A stretch of 64,000 nucleotides of DNA from G965237725 sp965237725 (lineage in GTDB: Bacteria; Pseudomonadota; Gammaproteobacteria; Arenicellales; Poriferihabitantaceae), in contig OZ250151.1 of assembly GCA_965237725.1 (NCBI GenBank), positions 930,001 through 994,000 on the forward strand, in the 5' to 3' direction. The notes below the pieces were generated by a model. The model had not been told where the DNA came from. It searched no databases and saw only the letters and a list, made by a program, of their open reading frames with translations. The translations under genes and the position numbers were made by a program. Within the stretch, counting starts at the first letter, position 1, and every line of letters starts with the position of its first letter. This document shows positions 17,881 through 26,014 of this stretch, one piece after another.

Positions 17881-18177
17881 TCAGTTATCTGCATTTGAAG
17901 CTATTGCCAGATAGTTTCTCATACGAATAAAGAACATAGATATAAACACCCATATCAGTAAATAGGTTCCTGCCTCTATCAGAAAATCTCGATATTCACC
18001 CAGATACTTTACTGCGGGCACTATTAATGGATGTCCTGGTTATTATTACTTATGATCCTGGAATTTCCTGCTACCAAATGCAAGATTTTTATGGATTGAG
18101 GTCCGAAGCTCAAATAAAGTGGCTCCATCTAAGTAGGATTCAAAAAAAATTCCGATAAGCCTATGGTCGATTTTCAT
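17881..18177 (-). pseudogene. Cassette-borne small membrane protein interrupted by three in-frame stops
   Basis: From ATG 18177 the minus strand encodes MKIDHRLIGIFFESYLDG and onward to residue 43, then three consecutive TAA codons (18040-18048). In the same frame the coding-like sequence continues with HPLIVPAVKYLGEYRDFLIE and a transmembrane stretch (AGTYLLIWVFISMFFI), ending at TGA 17881-17883. The end lies 6 bp from an attC-like site. Either a 98-codon gene was broken, or two tiny genes are present (the second from GTG 18021). No family is recognised. Confidence 0.4.
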
Positions 18178-18261
18178 TCGAAGAACCCAATGACAAATTG
18201 ACAATTTTTACTCTGCGAATTAAATTAACTGTCACCATAATTCTTTTATCTGGGAATGCAA

Positions 18262-18786
18262 TTATTTATTATCATCCAGTGCATCGCAGTCACAATCCGA
18301 ACTCGTTTCAGTGCATGGGGTTGATTCTTGATCGCCCACTTTCAGATTTAATATACGTTTGGGGAATATACCGGTTAAAGATTCAATTTCAATTGTAGGA
18401 TCTGTGCATTTGGACGCCTTACACCCTTCATCAGTGGGCAATAGTGTAACTGTGTCGCCAACCATGCCGGAACCAGAAATGCATCTAAAACATCCCTTGT
18501 CTCCGCTTATACTCGCAAAAACTGTTACAACACCGCCACGTAGTGTGGTGCATATCGCTTCTAGTTTACAAAATTTCGCAGCATGAGCGGTTGGGATTAA
18601 CAATTCAAGAATATTAAGAGGGTCATCGGACGATGCAGATAGATGGGTAAGTCCAAAGTTCCCGTCAGGCTCACTAGTCGTTGCGTGTGCCGGAATGATT
18701 GCGGTCTGGACTAATGGTTTCGCCCATATTACGGGGATAGACCCGGCAATACCCTTAAATAAATTGCGTCTAATATTTTTAGTCAT
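18262..18786 (-). CDS. Cys-rich secreted protein with twin-arginine-type leader (KP-V-PAHA family)
   Basis: 174 aa from ATG 18786, chosen because GGAGAAAG lies in front of it; an upstream ATG at 18852 is less likely. The leader has TKNIRRNLFKGIAG and then WAKPLVQTAIIPAHA, with cleavage expected after AHA. The mature part is rich in cysteine (CKLEAIC, GCFRCISG, GCKASKC, CDCDALDD), suggesting disulphides or metal binding outside the cytoplasm. Function is unknown. Third member of the leader family shared with 8354 and 13568. Confidence 0.6.
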   Translation of the reverse strand: MTKNIRRNLFKGIAGSIPVIWAKPLVQTAIIPAHATTSEPDGNFGLTHLSASSDDPLNILELLIPTAHAAKFCKLEAICTTLRGGVVTVFASISGDKGCFRCISGSGMVGDTVTLLPTDEGCKASKCTDPTIEIESLTGIFPKRILNLKVGDQESTPCTETSSDCDCDALDDNK

Positions 18787-19655
18787 TATAACTTTCTCCA
18801 AATTACCACTCCAACCTACACCCAAGATCATGCTAACACAATGATTTACCAAAGGTTAGTACTCTATCGATGAATACCGACCCCTTAAATTAATCTCTGG
18901 AAAAGAATTTGGTTATCCGCGTCGGTAACCAGTATTGAACTTAATAACATCTGGATGCACGTGTCAGGAGCCAGAGTAGATAACTATTCTCTCAGGCAGA
19001 AAGCGGAAGTCTTAATCTTGAAAGAAGTACTTTGCACGGCGCAGATTCACTAACCTCACCGACATACTATGTTACTTATACCGGGTCTGCTCCAAGCACA
19101 ATTTTAAGGTGACGGAGTATCAGGTAATCAGGGTCAGGTCTCACATTGCACAACTGGGCTTTGGAGCTCCTAGAGCCTGGAAAAACGAGCTACAGTTCCT
19201 CGAAAAATTGCAGAAGATGAACAGCCTGTGCATTGAAAGAAGCTTTTAGGTGAATCAGGCCACTGCTATAGATTACGCCCTATGTCCAAAACACCGGATG
19301 TCCGCAACAAGTAAATAGTAGAAGTTTTCCGGAATCCAAATTTTGTCCGCTTTGGAGAAAGCAGTCGTTTAAAAGTTGCTGGTGAGGGTCGGCTAATTGC
19401 TTATTGAGTTGAAAAACTCAAAAAATTAAATAAGAATAATTTCTGTCAAAATAGGTAAAGGTTTTAAATCATTTGGCTTGTATGCCTCTAAGTTTATCAG
19501 TTCCGTTTTTAGAGGATAACGTTAAAAACATGCCTCCCTAACATTCCTTCGAAATGATATTGTTAAAACATAATTGAGCGGCATTGGTGACTAAGAGATT
19601 AAATAATAATCCCTCCGTCGCCATTTATTGTCACCATTTATTGTCATTATTATTG
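18787..19655. other. Long intergenic region, family B repeat inside
   Basis: A reversed family B palindrome lies at 19134-19235 (GGGTCAGGTCTCACATTGCA and onward to CAGCCTGTGCATTG). A degraded GATTAAATAATAATCCCTCC hairpin of family D lies near 19590-19640. The rest shows no coding pattern on either strand. Confidence 0.5.
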
Positions 19656-20108
19656 TTAACTCTCGGCTCGTCCCGGTGTATCTGACATAAACCGATTGAA
19701 CTCTTCTTCGTCAGCACGACGTTTGGCGTCGGATCGAAATTCACCGAAGCGGTGTGAACGCTCCTTGATTTCATCTTTGATTTCGCGAACCCGGTCAAAC
19801 TGAGTTTGTTGAAAATCATTAAACACACTATTGTCAGTTCCCCCTGAGTGATAGCTGTCGTGGTTATTCCAGTAGCCTGAAACTTTTGACCACTGATGGC
19901 GAATCGTATCCGGCAGGTCTTTTACGCTGCGACCAGTAAGATTCCAGAACAGGACAGCTAACCCAATGGGCCAAAATATGACGAAGCCTATAACCATTGC
20001 AGCGATGTTCAACCCAGACCAATTACCGCTTCCGCCCCAGGCACCACAATAGCGGCCCCCGGATGGATTGTCGGAATCATTCTTTGTTGATCTGCTTGAC
20101 GATGACAT
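19656..20108 (-). CDS. DUF2852-like single-pass membrane protein
   Basis: 150 aa from ATG 20108, where AGGAGTTTACGT is a clear ribosome-binding site; an upstream in-frame start at 20153 is rejected. One hydrophobic segment, AAMVIGFVIFWPIGLAVLFW, preceded by a Gly/Trp-rich turn, matches the DUF2852 membrane signature. The C-terminal half is charged (FDRVREIKDEIKERSHRFGEF, RADEEEFNRFM) and probably cytoplasmic. The gene is divergent from the TetR regulator, with two palindromic operators in the 194-bp gap, so it is very probably that regulator's target. Confidence 0.72.
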   Translation of the reverse strand: MSSSSRSTKNDSDNPSGGRYCGAWGGSGNWSGLNIAAMVIGFVIFWPIGLAVLFWNLTGRSVKDLPDTIRHQWSKVSGYWNNHDSYHSGGTDNSVFNDFQQTQFDRVREIKDEIKERSHRFGEFRSDAKRRADEEEFNRFMSDTPGRAES

Positions 20109-20200
20109 AACGTAAACTCCTAATGGATAATAATGAAGCGGCGGCCCATTCATTTACAGTGTTCGATATCGGGTCAATAACGCTTCGGTTGTAGATTAAT

Positions 20201-20279
20201 GTGAACACTGTTAACATATGATATACGGACTTGATATCTAATTTCAAGTGTTTTCCGAAAAAAAGTGAACATTGTTCAC
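20201..20279. promoter_or_regulatory. Pair of TetR-type operator palindromes
   Basis: GTGAACATTGTTCAC at 20265-20279 is a perfect 15-bp palindrome, and GTGAACACTGTTAAC at 20201-20215 is the same site with one mismatch. The centres are 64 bp apart, about six helical turns. They lie between the divergent DUF2852 and TetR genes. The proximal site ends 23 bp before the regulator's ATG, so autorepression plus control of the neighbour is expected. Confidence 0.8.
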
Positions 20280-20302
20280 ATAATTCGAGCTAAAGCAGTT
20301 AA

Positions 20303-20917
20303 ATGAACAAGAAAGGCACGGAAAAGAAACCCTATCACCACGGTAATCTGGCGGAATCGCTTCTAAATGCGGTGGATGAAATTGCCTCTCAATTTGGCTT
20401 GGAGGCGGTTACTCTACGTGGCTGTGCCAAACGAGTCGGAGTATCACCTTCGTCCGCATTCAGACATTACGTTGATAAACGCGCGCTATTAACCGCATTT
20501 GCCACTCGGGCGCTACATCAACTTGTTGATGCGATGGATGTGGCTAAGGACCAGGCAATAAATGAGGGCACCAATGCATTTCTTGCTGTAGGTTTAGTTT
20601 ACGTAAAGTTCGCCATCGAAAAGCCGGCATTTTTTCGTGCAATGTGGCGAGAAGAAGCGATTTACGCTAATGATGAAGATTATGTTAATGCGGCGGACGC
20701 CCTTGGTGCTCATTTAAGGGGAGGCTTCGTTGGCACGATAAGGGACGCGAATCCAATGCGTCTAGACCCCGCTGAGTTATTGGCTTGGAGTTCAGTACAC
20801 GGTTTAGCCAATCTTTTTGTTGATGGGCCTGTTGGAAAGACCAAAACCAATGCACAAAAACTGGAAATGGCCGCCGATATGTTACGTGCATTGGGGCCTG
20901 CGTTTAATCATCAGTAA
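20303..20917 (+). CDS. TetR/AcrR-family transcriptional regulator
   Basis: 204 aa. The N-terminus YHHGNLAESLLNAVDEIA and the helix-turn-helix VTLRGCAKRVGVSPSSAFRHY (about 41-61) are typical of the TetR group whose C-terminal ligand domain carries a WHG-type motif. Helices in 90-190 (FFRAMWREEAIY, LLAWSSVHGLANLF) form the predicted ligand pocket. It should bind the two GTGAACA-N-TGTTCAC sites just upstream and repress itself and the DUF2852 gene until an unknown small molecule binds. Confidence 0.9.
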   Translation: MNKKGTEKKPYHHGNLAESLLNAVDEIASQFGLEAVTLRGCAKRVGVSPSSAFRHYVDKRALLTAFATRALHQLVDAMDVAKDQAINEGTNAFLAVGLVYVKFAIEKPAFFRAMWREEAIYANDEDYVNAADALGAHLRGGFVGTIRDANPMRLDPAELLAWSSVHGLANLFVDGPVGKTKTNAQKLEMAADMLRALGPAFNHQ

Positions 20918-20948
20918 TTATACTTAGAGGTCACTTAGTGTACTTAGA

Positions 20949-21012
20949 GGGTCAGGTCTTTAGATTTGGATAGAAAATATTTTCTTCAATCCAAAATCAA
21001 AGACCGGACCCC
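20949..21012. repeat. Short family A palindromic repeat
   Basis: GGTCAGGTCTTTAGATTTGG and its inverse CCAAAATCAAAGACCGGACC enclose a loop TAGAAAATATTTTCTTC that is itself palindromic. It directly precedes the dimethylformamidase-like scrap. Confidence 0.78.
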
Positions 21013-21014
21013 AT

Positions 21015-21260
21015 ATGTCTCATGTTTGGACTACATTGGAAAAGACGGACGTATTTCTGCAGGAACACAATGAAATTGGCCTGTCCACCTATGATACCCA
21101 TTCGGGTGGCAGCGGTGTCCGCTTTGCATCTCGTTTGCGCCCAATCCTTAACATGGCTCCCAAAACACCCTGCTGGAGCTTCAATGCCGACACGAACATC
21201 CTGGCCTGGCTGGAAAAGGAAGGCATTGAGTACGACGTCATAACAGATGAATGTAACGGG
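21015..21260 (+). pseudogene. Internal fragment of an N,N-dimethylformamidase large-subunit-like gene
   Basis: The frame from ATG 21015 encodes STYDTHSGGSGVRFASRLRP, then SFNADTNILAWLEKEGIEYD and VITDE. The YDTHSDGSG..Y.SRLRP and FNAD....WLE..G..YDV.TDE patterns are characteristic of the dimethylformamidase beta-subunit family. Only about 80 residues of a protein several hundred residues long remain. Both ends coincide with dispersed repeats (GACCGGACCCCATATG on the left, ACGGGGTCAGACCTCACATT on the right). Confidence 0.6.
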
Positions 21261-21447
21261 GTCAGACCTCACATTTCACGGTATAGAACTACAGTGAGTC
21301 GTAGAAGAAATGTCTGCTAACTTAGAATGGTATTGGACGCATATGCAAAACAAACATGGCTATCTGATTTGTATTTATCGTGCAATAATCTCGCTCGACC
21401 AATTGACTTCGGATGGCTAATGGGTGCCCCCTTTTCTTCCAGGTATA

Positions 21448-24285
21448 TCAAAGTTCGTGAATCCCGGATACGACCCTTACCGCCCGGAATTGTGGAAACT
21501 GTTGGCGCAATCTAGATTCCAGCTTCGCAAGATTGCACGCATGGAATTCACAGGCAGTATCGGTCACTGAAATCTCATGTTGCTCGGAAAATTCGGAAAA
21601 CCGATCCAGGCTTTTTTCCGGGATAGTGACTCTGGAAAATTCACCGAGTTCGGACAACTCTTTTTCATCCGCAATTATCACCGAACTTCGTATATTCCTT
21701 TTCTCGAGCGCCATCGCCAGGGAGAGGCTCTCTACGGAAACCGTTAGCTGGCAGGACCCAAAACAATCCAGAGCATTAATTGCTTCTGCCAATCCATCGG
21801 CAACGGATTCGTCACTCCTGTTATCACGGTTTGTAAAGTTTATAAACAGGTCGGTGACATTTTCAAGGTTTATATATCCTGCTGCCCTGTTAAACAGTAT
21901 ATCTCTTTTTGACAAACTGCTGAGGTAGATCTCCCCATCGTGTTGGTACAAATCAAAAGAAATGTGGGGATAGCCTGCCCCGTAATTTATATACGAAAAA
22001 TGGAAAGGATGACGCAGTTTTCCCATGGAGTACATAATCCGATCCTGAAAATCTGAGCCCAACAACTCCTCGATTTTCAATTTTGTCCTGTACTCATAAC
22101 TGTCATCGTCCAGTACTGATTTGGATCCTCCATTGACCAGATGATTCCCGTTATAGCCGTCAGCCGCCAGGTTTTTACTTTTGACCGAAGCGCTGGAAAT
22201 CACGCCCGCTACCCCAAGTACAGTTTCAAAGATCTGGTCGTTGACAAACATGGCGTGTCGATTGGCTCTGATTGTCTCCACTCGATCAGGGTATTTTTCC
22301 ATGTATCCCGGTGAAAAGTAGAACAACATGGGCACGGAAAATACATCGAATGTGGGCAACCCCATGTGTGCTGTGCCCCGAATAATATCGTCACCATGGT
22401 CAGAAAAATAAATCAGCACAGCTGGATCCAGTTCATCTTCCAGCAACTTGATCAGTTCATTGACTACATAATCGGTGTACTTAATAGATCCGTCATAGCA
22501 GTTTGAGTTTTCCGAAATACCGGTTAATGGATACTTTCCGGGCACCAGCCACTGGTCGAATTCTGTATCCTCGAATCGCCATTTTTCTCGATCATGGTCA
22601 ATCCGATGACAATAAGCAACGTGACTTCCCTGGGTCCTGAGGAATACGACTTTCGAAGCCGCTGATTTTTGGGAAAGAATGCCTTTGAGTGCTTCCACCA
22701 GCTTTCCATCTTCCCTGCCTAATGCATCAGACAACCGGTTGACTGTTCCAGACTGTTCAGTAATAACTTCAACGGGTGTGTTGGCGACCCTGGTCCGACC
22801 GTTTTCCACCCAAATCGTGTCCAACCCGGCATCGTTCAGAACTTCGATCACGGAGGGCGAACCCCTAAAGGATACGCCAGAACCCGCATGAGCATTGGTC
22901 ATAGCATACAACATGGCGCCCCGACTACTGATACCGCTGGCATAGGCGTTTTCCATGACAATGAAATCTCCAGAGCCCCGTCTAGCATTCAACAGCGGCG
23001 TTGTATCCCGGGGATAGCCATACAGCGAAACATGGTATTTGCTTACCGACTCGCCGATAACCAACACAACTGTTTCGTCCTTCTCCTTCTTCAACTCCGT
23101 ATCAGGCCGGGCAATTTTTAGTGCCCGCTCTTCCATGGATTTTTGCAGGTACCTGAGGTCCGCCTGGTGGTTTGCAAGGGACATTCGAAAAACTTGCACA
23201 CTCTTAAGTTGCTCCATAGCGAGGTATAAACCTGGCAAAAGTGTTGCCACGGCAAAAATCGAGAGTATCCAATGGGATCTGAACAATGCTACCCGGTTTG
23301 TATTTGCCAGGATAAATAGAAATAAAAGTATGATTGCAACCCCAACGAGCAGTTTTGGTTCAGCAAATACAGACAAGAATTCCGTGGCTTGTGTGGTGTG
23401 GGTCTGGAAAACTGCATACCAATCGTTTTCAACCATTGGCTTGTCAAACGTTTTTTCATAGCCAATTGCGATTATCGGCAGGGACGCCACCAGAAATGTG
23501 ATCAAAATAAAAACAGGAATAAGCAGCAACCTGATCCACAATCCTGCTTTCGATTTAAGATTGGTCAAAAATGAGATCAACAAAGTAAAAACCAGAGGTA
23601 CAATTGCAATTCCAAGAAACGATTGTGGAGTAATGTAGCCGCCCATTCTTCCTTCCGAGTCTGAAATAATCATTAACAGGGTGATGGCGAGGACGGCAGG
23701 TACCGGCTTTTTTAAGAACAGGCAGCCGACGACAAAAAGAATCCAGAAAACCGAGGCCAGGATGAGGTACCAAACCGGAACATCACCGGCCTCCTGGATT
23801 ATGAGGTAGGCGGACCCGCAGTGATTAGTCACTCCATCGAAATAAAATGAAACATCATCTTTCGAGGAAACTTTCTGTTTTACGATTGACCACCCGGCGT
23901 GGGTCGATGGGTGCACAGATTCCTCGCCATTGATTAACAACCGCAACTCAAACGGTTCTCCAACGTAGTCTCGTATTTCACAGTCAATACCACCCGTCCG
24001 GAAATAAGCGAATTGGAACTGGTAGTGGGCTGGTATTTTTCCCCGGTGAACAAAACGACCGGACCCGGGATGGTCTTTAAAAAAACCGAATTCGAAGCGA
24101 CTCGCGCCTTTGGGGTCGATTAACCGGAAACCATCTAGTTTATTTTTCCGATCAGAGGAAAGAGTATAGCTTTCCGAGGCTGCCCTAACCCAGGAATCCA
24201 AACTGGACTTGTAGTCCTGGACCAGGATGTTGATTGCCACGACAACGGCAACCAGATATGGAATAGGTCGAATTATTTTTCCCAA
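21448..24285 (-). CDS. Very large sulfatase/phosphoethanolamine-transferase-like membrane enzyme with extra domains
   Basis: 945 aa, far longer than EptA-like enzymes (about 550). Order: N-terminal membrane anchor (residues 8-24); an extracytoplasmic beta-rich domain (about 50-165); about five membrane helices (about 172-360); an alkaline-phosphatase-superfamily domain (about 403-690) with metal residues in VIGESVS (Glu412), SDHGDD (629-633) and His640; and an unassigned about 200-residue C-terminal domain. The usual nucleophile Thr is replaced by Ser at GISSRGAM (Ser453/454). It probably modifies a surface glycan or lipid. The frame opens at TTG 24285, just after an in-frame TAA, without a visible ribosome-binding site. 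Confidence 0.75.
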   Translation of the reverse strand: MGKIIRPIPYLVAVVVAINILVQDYKSSLDSWVRAASESYTLSSDRKNKLDGFRLIDPKGASRFEFGFFKDHPGSGRFVHRGKIPAHYQFQFAYFRTGGIDCEIRDYVGEPFELRLLINGEESVHPSTHAGWSIVKQKVSSKDDVSFYFDGVTNHCGSAYLIIQEAGDVPVWYLILASVFWILFVVGCLFLKKPVPAVLAITLLMIISDSEGRMGGYITPQSFLGIAIVPLVFTLLISFLTNLKSKAGLWIRLLLIPVFILITFLVASLPIIAIGYEKTFDKPMVENDWYAVFQTHTTQATEFLSVFAEPKLLVGVAIILLFLFILANTNRVALFRSHWILSIFAVATLLPGLYLAMEQLKSVQVFRMSLANHQADLRYLQKSMEERALKIARPDTELKKEKDETVVLVIGESVSKYHVSLYGYPRDTTPLLNARRGSGDFIVMENAYASGISSRGAMLYAMTNAHAGSGVSFRGSPSVIEVLNDAGLDTIWVENGRTRVANTPVEVITEQSGTVNRLSDALGREDGKLVEALKGILSQKSAASKVVFLRTQGSHVAYCHRIDHDREKWRFEDTEFDQWLVPGKYPLTGISENSNCYDGSIKYTDYVVNELIKLLEDELDPAVLIYFSDHGDDIIRGTAHMGLPTFDVFSVPMLFYFSPGYMEKYPDRVETIRANRHAMFVNDQIFETVLGVAGVISSASVKSKNLAADGYNGNHLVNGGSKSVLDDDSYEYRTKLKIEELLGSDFQDRIMYSMGKLRHPFHFSYINYGAGYPHISFDLYQHDGEIYLSSLSKRDILFNRAAGYINLENVTDLFINFTNRDNRSDESVADGLAEAINALDCFGSCQLTVSVESLSLAMALEKRNIRSSVIIADEKELSELGEFSRVTIPEKSLDRFSEFSEQHEISVTDTACEFHACNLAKLESRLRQQFPQFRAVRVVSGIHEL

Positions 24286-24401
24286 AATTGTATCAAGTTG
24301 TTAGGCCGAAATTCTTTTTATAGCTATACAGATGATATTAACACGTACGGATTGGCTGGTTGACAGGTCCATCTGACCTACTCCCCATTTTCCGTACCGA
24401 G

Positions 24402-24447
24402 AAAAGGTGATGGAGGGATTAAAATTAAATCCCTCCGTCACCTTTAT
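24402..24447. repeat. Family D hairpin (GGTGATGGAGGGATT...AATCCCTCCGTCACC)
   Basis: A near-perfect inverted repeat of about 15 bp per arm with an A/T loop. Relatives at 25852-25900 and 32204-32250 have the form GGTGCCGGAGGGATT. It is followed by the longer block at 24451-24604, a second copy of 17055-17208 that ends in a family A palindrome. Confidence 0.78.
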
Positions 24448-24450
24448 TTG

Positions 24451-24664
24451 CGGTGCTAACGGAATAATGGGTGTCAGAGTGAAATTTTGAATCCTGGCAT
24501 CATTTTCTAATCATTTTATTTTTCACCAGAGAGTAGAGGTTCAGGTCTTTAGATTTTGATAGATAATATTTTCTTCAATCCAAAATCAAAGACCTGACCC
24601 CGTGACGGCTCGAACTATTCCAGAAGATGAACAGCCTGTGCATTGTGAGACCTGACCCTGTATG
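24451..24664. repeat. Composite repeat block: 150-bp repeat, family A palindrome, family B half
   Basis: 24451-24604 matches 17055-17208 with scattered mismatches and ends AAAGACCTGACCCCGTGAC. A right half of family B follows (24609-24664, CTGTGCATTGTGAGACCTGA). Repeats of different families are therefore joined end to end. Confidence 0.75.
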
Positions 24665-24728
24665 CAATTTCCTATTGTTCGTCAATATCCGTACACTTCA
24701 TTCCGGCCCATTTTATTCATCGAAAAAT

Positions 24729-25328
24729 TTAACGAAGCTGGTAGCGATATGGTTTGTAATTAAATATGAGAACCAAACTCACGCATACCGCTGCGACTAC
24801 CGAAAAAATGACTAACGCCAAAGGTAAAACGTAAAACGCGGCAATAAGAATAACAACATCCACCCCAAGCATCACTTTGCCAGATGGAATATCAAATTTT
24901 TTCTGCAAGTAGAGTGCCGCGATACTAACGCCTCCCAAACTAGCGTTGTGGCGAAACGTAATTAGCATTCCTACTCCCGTTAATAGCCCTGCTATGACTG
25001 CCGCATAAATTGGAAGAATAGTTTTTACTGTTAAAACAAGAGGCAGTACTTCCGTACAAATTGATATCACAGTAACACACAGCATCGTATTGATCGTAAA
25101 TCTCAATCCAATATATCGCCATGCGAGATAATAAAAAGGCAAATTGAGTACAAAGAAAATTTTTCCGAAACTAAATTGCGATATTTGAGAAAATATCAGT
25201 GCCAAACCAGCGGTTCCGCCACTGAGCAAACTCGCTTGCTCAAGAAAGAAAATACCCAGAGAAATCAAAGAAGATGCTGTTATGAGAGCAAATATATCTT
25301 CAGCCAGGGAATGTTTTTTTTCGTTCAT
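24729..25328 (-). CDS. YitT-family (DUF161) membrane protein, short form
   Basis: 199 aa with five to six hydrophobic helices. The conserved YitT-type segment LLSGGTAGLALIFSQIS, followed by LNLPFYYLAWRYIG, is present, and so is the second repeat near VGMLITFRHNASLGGVS. Bacillus YitT proteins have a further C-terminal DUF2179 domain; here the protein ends after the membrane part. The transport or regulatory role of the family is not established. Located on the same strand as the sulfatase-like gene but 440 bp of repeats away, so not an obvious operon. Confidence 0.85.
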   Translation of the reverse strand: MNEKKHSLAEDIFALITASSLISLGIFFLEQASLLSGGTAGLALIFSQISQFSFGKIFFVLNLPFYYLAWRYIGLRFTINTMLCVTVISICTEVLPLVLTVKTILPIYAAVIAGLLTGVGMLITFRHNASLGGVSIAALYLQKKFDIPSGKVMLGVDVVILIAAFYVLPLALVIFSVVAAVCVSLVLIFNYKPYRYQLR

Positions 25329-25412
25329 TTAAGAATCATAAGATTTAGGTCAGTATAAATAATCTAAAAAAGGTTAGTAAAAGCCATTTTGCCCATTTCA
25401 AAAATCAAAACT

Positions 25413-25745
25413 CTACAAACGAGTAATAGTGATAGCGTAATACAGACCACAAATAAGCAACAAACCGACAACCAATGGTTTAGCCTTGATCAATGCCTTG
25501 GGCAATTTGCCTGGACACATTAAGTACATTGCAGTGAGCACCATTAAAAAACCAGAGATTAACGCGGCGATACCCCAGAATTCAGTTAGGTGCTGCAGGC
25601 TGTACCACAAGACATTCCATAACCCGCCAAGTAGCACCACAAAAGCCATGCTCTTGCGAATCGCTGAGGGAAGTTTGTTTGACAGTAGTACGGTTATAAC
25701 GCCGGCCAACATACAACCGGCCATGATTGTGCCCATGGGTAACAT
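25413..25745 (-). CDS. Small four-helix integral membrane protein of unknown function
   Basis: 110 aa with hydrophobic stretches at about residues 5-23, 31-49, 55-75 and 89-108 (IMAGCMLAGVITVLL, MAFVVLLGGLWNVLWY, GIAALISGFLMVLTAMYLM, LVVGLLLICGLYYAITI). The charged loops between them are short. The frame is uninterrupted and its hydrophobic periodicity makes it credible as a real gene. I do not recognise the family. It follows the YitT gene's upstream side in tandem on the same strand, with 84 bp between them. Confidence 0.6.
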   Translation of the reverse strand: MLPMGTIMAGCMLAGVITVLLSNKLPSAIRKSMAFVVLLGGLWNVLWYSLQHLTEFWGIAALISGFLMVLTAMYLMCPGKLPKALIKAKPLVVGLLLICGLYYAITITRL

Positions 25746-25851
25746 AATTTAAATTTTTGTTTAATAATGATAGGGGTCAGGCTACGGTAAGACTCCGCAT
25801 TTCACAACCTGATTCAGGTAATCAGCGGAAAAAGGTGCCCGGAAAAAGGGG

Positions 25852-25900
25852 AAAAAGGTGCCGGAGGGATTAAGTTTTAATCCCTCCGGCACCTTTAATT
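25852..25900. repeat. Family D hairpin (GGTGCCGGAGGGATT...AATCCCTCCGGCACC)
   Basis: Inverted arms of about 20 bp (AAAAGGTGCCGGAGGGATTA against TTTTAATCCCTCCGGCACCT), with a partial extra arm on each side (AAAAAGGTGCC, AGGCACCTTT). Nearly identical to the hairpin that interrupts the HsdR fragment at 32204. Confidence 0.85.
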
Positions 25901-25917
25901 AGGCACCTTTAATTATT

Positions 25918-26010
25918 GGAGCTCCTAGAGCCTGGAAAAACGAGCTACAGTTCCTCGAACTATTCCAGAAGATGAACAGCCTGTGCATTGTGAGACCTGA
26001 CTCTGTATAT
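25918..26010. repeat. Family B repeat, left flank of the copy-2 duplication
   Basis: Starts GAGCTCCTAGAGCCTGGAAA and ends GCATTGTGAGACCTGACTCT, inverted relative to the family B copy at 27727-27846. Copy 2 of the 1.8-kb duplication is therefore bracketed by inverted family B elements, which copy 1 is not. Confidence 0.8.
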
Positions 26011-26014
26011 TCTT

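Noticed and set aside
19514..19566. ATAACGTT...TTGTTA as a seventh attC
   Set aside because: Arms do not pair convincingly and no gene end is close by.
24298..24310. GCCTAACAAC on the minus strand as another attC end
   Set aside because: No matching GTTA box or pairing arm lies within 150 bp; the region inside is the coding start of the sulfatase-like gene.
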